A DNA stretch of 64,000 bases from Aquimarina sp. MAR_2010_214. GTDB taxonomy: Bacteria > Bacteroidota > Bacteroidia > Flavobacteriales > Flavobacteriaceae. A program made the position numbers and the translations under genes. The stretch is from positions 2,728,001 through 2,792,000 of the forward strand of contig NZ_PJMS01000001.1 in NCBI RefSeq assembly GCF_002846555.1. The letters are read 5' to 3'. A model generated the notes under the pieces. It made no database searches and was not told where the DNA came from. It was given only the letters and a program-made list of their open reading frames with translations. Below are positions 60,495 to 64,000 of this stretch, in pieces (the stretch's first letter is position 1; each line of letters opens with the position of its first letter).

Positions 60495-61118
60495 TTATCC
60501 TTTACAGTTTTCCTGAACACGTTTTACCTGATCTTTACCCCATTTTGGGTAGAACGGAATGTCATGTGATTCGTTTTCAAAATACAAGATAGCTTTTTCT
60601 ATCTCAGGACAAAAGGCTTTAGGATCTTTACCGAAGAATTTTGCACCTCCCATTTTCCATTCGGCGTGGTATAAAGTCGCTCTGGGGTTTTTAGGCTCTA
60701 ATACTTTTGCTTTTTGGTATAATTGTTCAACTTTGGCAGACAATGTCATTCCATACACCGCGGGATTGTATGCAACATATGCTGTGTTAAGTAATGCTTC
60801 CATAATTAGTATTTCTGCATTGTTACTTGTGTATATTTTTGCTTCATTAAGGTAATCCTGAGCTTTTTTTAATCTGGATTCTATGACTTCTGCATCTTTT
60901 ATACTAAAAGTAGTGATAATATGAACTTGAGCAGCATAATAATAAGGTAGCCAATTTTCTTTTTCAGCTTTAGCAATACGTTCAAAAAGATTGATGGCTT
61001 CATCTGGGTTTTTATTTCCCCATAATTCAAAAGCTTTAATCATTCCTTTTTCATATGATGATTGGGCATTGGTTGCAGTAATGGTAAAAAAAGCAAGTAT
61101 AATAACTATTGTTTTCAT
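60495..61118 (-). CDS. Secreted TPR-like helical protein
   Basis: A 207-residue exported protein with signal peptide (MKTIVIILAFFTITATNAQ). The mature part is built from paired helices of the TPR kind (ELWGNKNPDEAINLFERIAKAEKENWLPYYYAAQVHI, then AQDYLNEAKIYTSNNAEILIMEALLN, later AKVLEPKNPRATLYHAEWK). No catalytic motif is visible. It lies 52 bp upstream of the kinase operon on the same strand and may belong to it, perhaps as a sensed envelope component. Confidence 0.75.
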   Translation of the reverse strand: MKTIVIILAFFTITATNAQSSYEKGMIKAFELWGNKNPDEAINLFERIAKAEKENWLPYYYAAQVHIITTFSIKDAEVIESRLKKAQDYLNEAKIYTSNNAEILIMEALLNTAYVAYNPAVYGMTLSAKVEQLYQKAKVLEPKNPRATLYHAEWKMGGAKFFGKDPKAFCPEIEKAILYFENESHDIPFYPKWGKDQVKRVQENCKG

Positions 61119-61238
61119 GATGGTTTAATTTTAAATTTATAGGGTAAAGATCATCAGGAAGGTGATCTTTTTAAAGTATTTATGACCGAAGTGTATTATT
61201 TAATGGATGAAATGTAACTACACTTATAAATTGATCTT

Positions 61239-61360
61239 TTACACAATTGCTTTGTCAGAAATAGAGAACTTAGCATCTTCCTATTCTGGTGGCCCAAAAC
61301 TTTCCTTTTATATTATTACTGACCCCATAAGGCTCTGTAGGAATGCTAAGAAAAGGGCAT
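61239..61360 (-). pseudogene. Frameshifted C-terminal fragment of a DUF2141 gene
   Basis: Read on the minus strand, the fragment gives FLSIPTEPYGVSNNIKGKF, then after a one-base frameshift GPPE, a stop codon and EDAKFSISDKAIV before a final TAA at 61239. This matches the C-terminus of DUF2141 proteins, where IPxEPYGVSNNxKGKFGPPxxEDAKF is the conserved ending. The intact member at 40458 has the same motif region. Only the last 40 or so residues remain, with at least two disabling changes. Confidence 0.65.
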
Positions 61361-61498
61361 AGTTTTAATTATTTTTGAGATTAATAAAAGAAGGTGAAGA
61401 TAAATTTTCTGTCTTACATTCAGTAAAGATAAAATCCTTTAGCTAGATGCTTTGCTGTTATAAAAAGATAACACTTTTATATAAAATATTGAATACTA

Positions 61499-61529
61499 AA
61501 AAGCCCAAACGAAAAACGATTGGGCTTTT
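61499..61529 (-). terminator. Rho-independent terminator of DUF4625 unit
   Basis: A 10-bp stem AAAAGCCCAA / TTGGGCTTTT (61499-61508, 61520-61529). It lies about 65 bp downstream of the minus-strand gene that ends at 61594. Confidence 0.85.
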
Positions 61530-61593
61530 GAAAACTGTGAAGGAATTCTTTGGATATTAATATAGAATTCAGCCACTTTGTATGGGGGCTAAC

Positions 61594-62073
61594 TCATTCT
61601 ATGACTTTTATATCCACAGAGGTTCTGGATTGCCATCCTGTTTTATCTGTAACGGAGTATTGACAATGGTAATCCCCAGTGTCTATATCATTGGGAATAG
61701 TTAAAGAAATATTAATTTCATGAATGGTTAATCCATCTTCAATAGGATAGTTTTCCAAAAAAATCAACGGATTGATGGCCTGCTTTATAGGGTTTAAATC
61801 GCATTGTGGTTTTTGGTCATCGTGAGTATGATGGTCAAAATTATTATGGATATCCAAACTATAAGAAGCCAGTGCTATATTGTCTGTGACCTTGGCTTTA
61901 AAAATATAGGTCTGTCCTTTTACAAGTTGTGTGCAAGCTTTAGGGAATCCTTCACCATAGTTGATGTTTATGGTTGGTTTTTCCTCATCTTTACCAGTAC
62001 TATCATCGCTCGAACAAGAAACTATAAATAGCCCACAGAGCAAAATAGAAATAGATTTTGTTATTAATCTCAT
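61594..62073 (-). CDS. DUF4625-type lipoprotein, short
   Basis: A 159-residue lipoprotein; signal ends VSC-SSDDS. The mature domain is an Ig-like beta-sandwich with KAKVTDNIALASYSLDIHNNFDHHTHDDQ, a histidine-rich stretch (HNNFDHHTHDD) near residues 81-91, and the terminal strand DIDTGDYHCQYSVTDKTGW. The histidines could bind a metal. It follows the longer DUF4625 protein (25 bp) and, further upstream, a TonB receptor, so it is probably a surface component of the same uptake unit. Confidence 0.78.
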   Translation of the reverse strand: MRLITKSISILLCGLFIVSCSSDDSTGKDEEKPTININYGEGFPKACTQLVKGQTYIFKAKVTDNIALASYSLDIHNNFDHHTHDDQKPQCDLNPIKQAINPLIFLENYPIEDGLTIHEINISLTIPNDIDTGDYHCQYSVTDKTGWQSRTSVDIKVIE

Positions 62074-62098
62074 AGTGTTTGTTTCTAACTATTACTTT

Positions 62099-62929
62099 TT
62101 ATTTTACAATACTGAAAGGAACCGATAGTTTTACGGCTTCGCTTTCACCTGATTCTTTTACATAAATGTTTAACCAATAATCTCCAAGGGGAGAATCAGG
62201 CTCTATAGGCATGTTATGTTTAACATGAGGTTTATTTTGGTTTTTGTAGAGGTTTTCAGGAAGTACTATTACTACATTGTCCCAATCACCAATAGGTACA
62301 TTTTGTCCTTCCCTCCATTCCTCGAACCACATCTGATATTTTATTTCGCTAACTGTATTACTTTCTGCATCATACTGAAATTCAATATCTAGTTCATCAC
62401 TTCCAATTTTAATATGATTGTCATTACCGATTTTGACTCCTGTGAATTTTTTAACAATTTCAAATTCCTTCGTTATCAAACTTTCCGAATTATCTTCTTC
62501 TACTATCCTTATTTTTAAACTATAAATTCCTTTTGCTGGTCTTATCTTTGGAAAATTTTCATTAACAGGATCAAAGAACACATGGTAATGTATATGAGGA
62601 TTTAATTGACCTGCATAATGTTTTTCAGGAATCAAATGGTCAGAAACCTGCCATTTGGCTTCCCCGACACCAGGTTCGCTTACATTTACTGGATTAATGT
62701 CATAGTAGATTTTTTTTACCTTGCTTTTTCCAGTATATTCAAATTCAGTATGTAGGTCTGGATTGAATTGTGGGACTTTGAAATTGGTATTTCCAATTTC
62801 AATATTCTCAAACCTTTCAGGATTGATATCTGCATTGTAAGCTATACTATTATCATCATCACTACTACACGAGTGCATAAAGAGTCCTAGAAAAGCGATA
62901 ATCGCCAAAAATTTAAGATTTGATTTCAT
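62099..62929 (-). CDS. DUF4625-type lipoprotein, long
   Basis: A 276-residue lipoprotein; signal ends MHSC-SSDDD, an acidic export-signal type. It contains two tandem Ig-like DUF4625 units: residues 40-150 (YDINPVNVSEPGVGEAKWQVSD... HYHVFFDPVNENF) and 155-276 (NDNHIKIGSDELDIEFQYDAESNTVSEIKYQMWFEEW... DSPLGDYWLNIYVKE). The metal-type residues cluster at HIHYH near 108-112. It is the middle gene of a receptor / lipoprotein unit. Confidence 0.8.
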   Translation of the reverse strand: MKSNLKFLAIIAFLGLFMHSCSSDDDNSIAYNADINPERFENIEIGNTNFKVPQFNPDLHTEFEYTGKSKVKKIYYDINPVNVSEPGVGEAKWQVSDHLIPEKHYAGQLNPHIHYHVFFDPVNENFPKIRPAKGIYSLKIRIVEEDNSESLITKEFEIVKKFTGVKIGNDNHIKIGSDELDIEFQYDAESNTVSEIKYQMWFEEWREGQNVPIGDWDNVVIVLPENLYKNQNKPHVKHNMPIEPDSPLGDYWLNIYVKESGESEAVKLSVPFSIVK

Positions 62930-62979
62930 AATGTTTATTTTTGATTATTAATGTTATGCTTGATTTTGGTTGTTTTCTT

Positions 62980-64000
62980 TTAAAATGGTACTGTTAATGA
63001 AACCGATATGTTCCTTCCTGCTTCAGGGACATCTATTAATCGATAGAAACTGGTATGATCGTAATATTTAGTATTGAACACATTATTAAGCTTTAATCGT
63101 ATTTTCCAGGGTGGTCCATGTTTGAAAATGTCCAGTTCCGTTAGTAAAAACATATGTAGTACCTGATACCCATCCGTCCGTTCTTCCGGAGGGACAATTT
63201 CATCTTGGGCAGCGGTTATTCTATAATTTGCCATGAGCTGCGGTCTTTTCAAAAAGAAAAGGTTCTTAAACTGATAGCTCGCAGTAAATAAGCTGGACAA
63301 AGGAGGTGAAAAGGGTAGCGTAAAGTCTTTTTTGGGACCACTTGTTTGTCTAGAATATACATACTCTAGAGAGGCATCTAATTGTAGGTTTTTAAATAAA
63401 GTAATGTTGGTGCTTATTTCTCCCCCGACCCTAAAGACCTTGCTTTGGGTGTATTCGTAAATTTGTAAGGTTTCATAGTAATTCGGAGTTGGATTCAAAT
63501 AAATATAGTTGTCAAAAAAGTTTATAAAAGGGCTTATCCTCACGCCAAACTTTTTTGTAGTATGGTCAATATCTATATCCAATTGATACGATTCTTCCAC
63601 ATCCAAATCAGAATTCCCTTTTTCATATCGATACATGTGGTAATTGACCCCGTCTGAAGTTAATTCATTGGTCAAAGGCATTCTAAAACTCTTTCCAAGG
63701 TTTATTTTATAGGTAGTGTTTTTTCTGATATAACTTAGACCAACTGAAGTACTGATATTTCCAAAGTCTAGCGTTTTGTTTTGCGCTCTTTGTAAATTTA
63801 CAAAGGAGGTGGTACCATCACTATTATTAATTGTAGAAGGATACCAATCGTAATATGATTTAGTATCCAAAAAACCATAATCATAGCGTAATCCAGCCTG
63901 AAAATGTAAATCAGGACGAATCTCAAATTGGTCATAAATGAATGCTCCAGCGGTAAATCGACTATACTCTGGAATTAAAAACCCCCAGCCATTAATGGTA
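62980..64000 (-). CDS. TonB-dependent receptor, C-terminal part (cut by window edge)
   Basis: At least 340 residues of a beta-barrel. The open frame runs to the last base of the window (TINGWGFLIPEYSRFTAGAF is read at its edge), so the start lies outside. Strand pairs such as FGVRISPFINFFDNYIYLNPTPNYY, LDASLEYVYSRQTSGPKKDF and the ending LNNVFNTKYYDHTSFYRLIDVPEAGRNISVSLTVPF are typical of the receptor barrel, closing in an aromatic residue. With two DUF4625 lipoproteins behind it, one histidine-rich, it may be a metal-linked uptake system. The substrate is not readable from the barrel. Confidence 0.92.
   Translation of the reverse strand, partial: TINGWGFLIPEYSRFTAGAFIYDQFEIRPDLHFQAGLRYDYGFLDTKSYYDWYPSTINNSDGTTSFVNLQRAQNKTLDFGNISTSVGLSYIRKNTTYKINLGKSFRMPLTNELTSDGVNYHMYRYEKGNSDLDVEESYQLDIDIDHTTKKFGVRISPFINFFDNYIYLNPTPNYYETLQIYEYTQSKVFRVGGEISTNITLFKNLQLDASLEYVYSRQTSGPKKDFTLPFSPPLSSLFTASYQFKNLFFLKRPQLMANYRITAAQDEIVPPEERTDGYQVLHMFLLTELDIFKHGPPWKIRLKLNNVFNTKYYDHTSFYRLIDVPEAGRNISVSLTVPF

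Larger units (their letters stand above)
61119..61593. other. Intergenic region with a gene remnant and a terminator
   Basis: About 475 bp. It holds a short hairpin (61146-61170) upstream of the TPR-like gene, the DUF2141 fragment on the minus strand (61239-61360), and the terminator of the DUF4625 gene (61499-61529). No intact gene is seen. Confidence 0.6.

Overview
The window reads as chromosome of a marine-type member of the Flavobacteriaceae (Bacteroidota); an Aquimarina-like genus is my guess from protein style, not a proof. The support is low G+C, lipoproteins of the C-S-K-D-D-D surface-export type, GLPGLI, DUF2807, DUF4625, DUF6261 and 2TM families, promoters of the TAnnTTTG type and almost no Shine-Dalgarno signals. 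There are no rRNA or tRNA genes and no CRISPR array.

Layout. 0.3-11 kb: a MarR-GNAT fusion with its own palindromic operators, an OmpA-like envelope protein, an iron-uptake-type TonB receptor with a PepSY membrane protein and a tiny membrane protein, an HxlR regulator divergent from a metallo-hydrolase, a thioesterase and a TRIC channel. 11-29 kb is the accessory heart of the window: a secreted protein, a LytTR response regulator with three tandem histidine kinases, two proteins of unknown role around a 42-bp tandem repeat, four tandem cadherin/NHL beta-propeller lipoproteins, and two secreted proteins sharing a small domain. 29-37.7 kb: thioredoxin reductase, two GIN-domain proteins, a DUF5995 gene split by an IS110-family element, and a PadR/PspC/DUF4870 envelope-stress group. 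37.7-42.7 kb: a dead transposase fragment, an AIM24 protein, OxyR, a DUF2141 protein and a HupE cassette. 42.8-49.8 kb: a MoxR/DUF58 operon with a divergent RDD gene. 50.3-55.2 kb: two GLPGLI proteins and an outer-membrane receptor bracketed by two small peptide genes missed by normal length cut-offs, one of them a GG-leader RiPP-type precursor. 55.2-61.2 kb: cyclophilin, Nudix, acyltransferase, and a second LytTR system built from 2TM proteins. 61.2-64 kb: a DUF2141 fragment, two DUF4625 lipoproteins and the 3' part of a TonB receptor cut by the window edge.

The strongest new signal is a shared promoter architecture. A pair of direct repeats (consensus TTCACAAACT, exactly 20 bp apart) stands upstream of three transcription units: the secreted protein at 11177, the LytTR regulator at 12517 and the first cadherin/NHL lipoprotein at 19798. 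In all three a TAnnTTTG-like -7 box follows at the same distance from the second repeat (37-38 bp). The reverse complement of the repeat resembles known LytTR half-sites. I infer a self-contained regulon: three sensor kinases with different membrane domains feed one LytTR activator, which switches on itself, a secreted protein and a surface-displayed adhesin-like array. The second candidate system is the GLPGLI / beta-barrel / small-peptide cassette at 50.3-55.2 kb.
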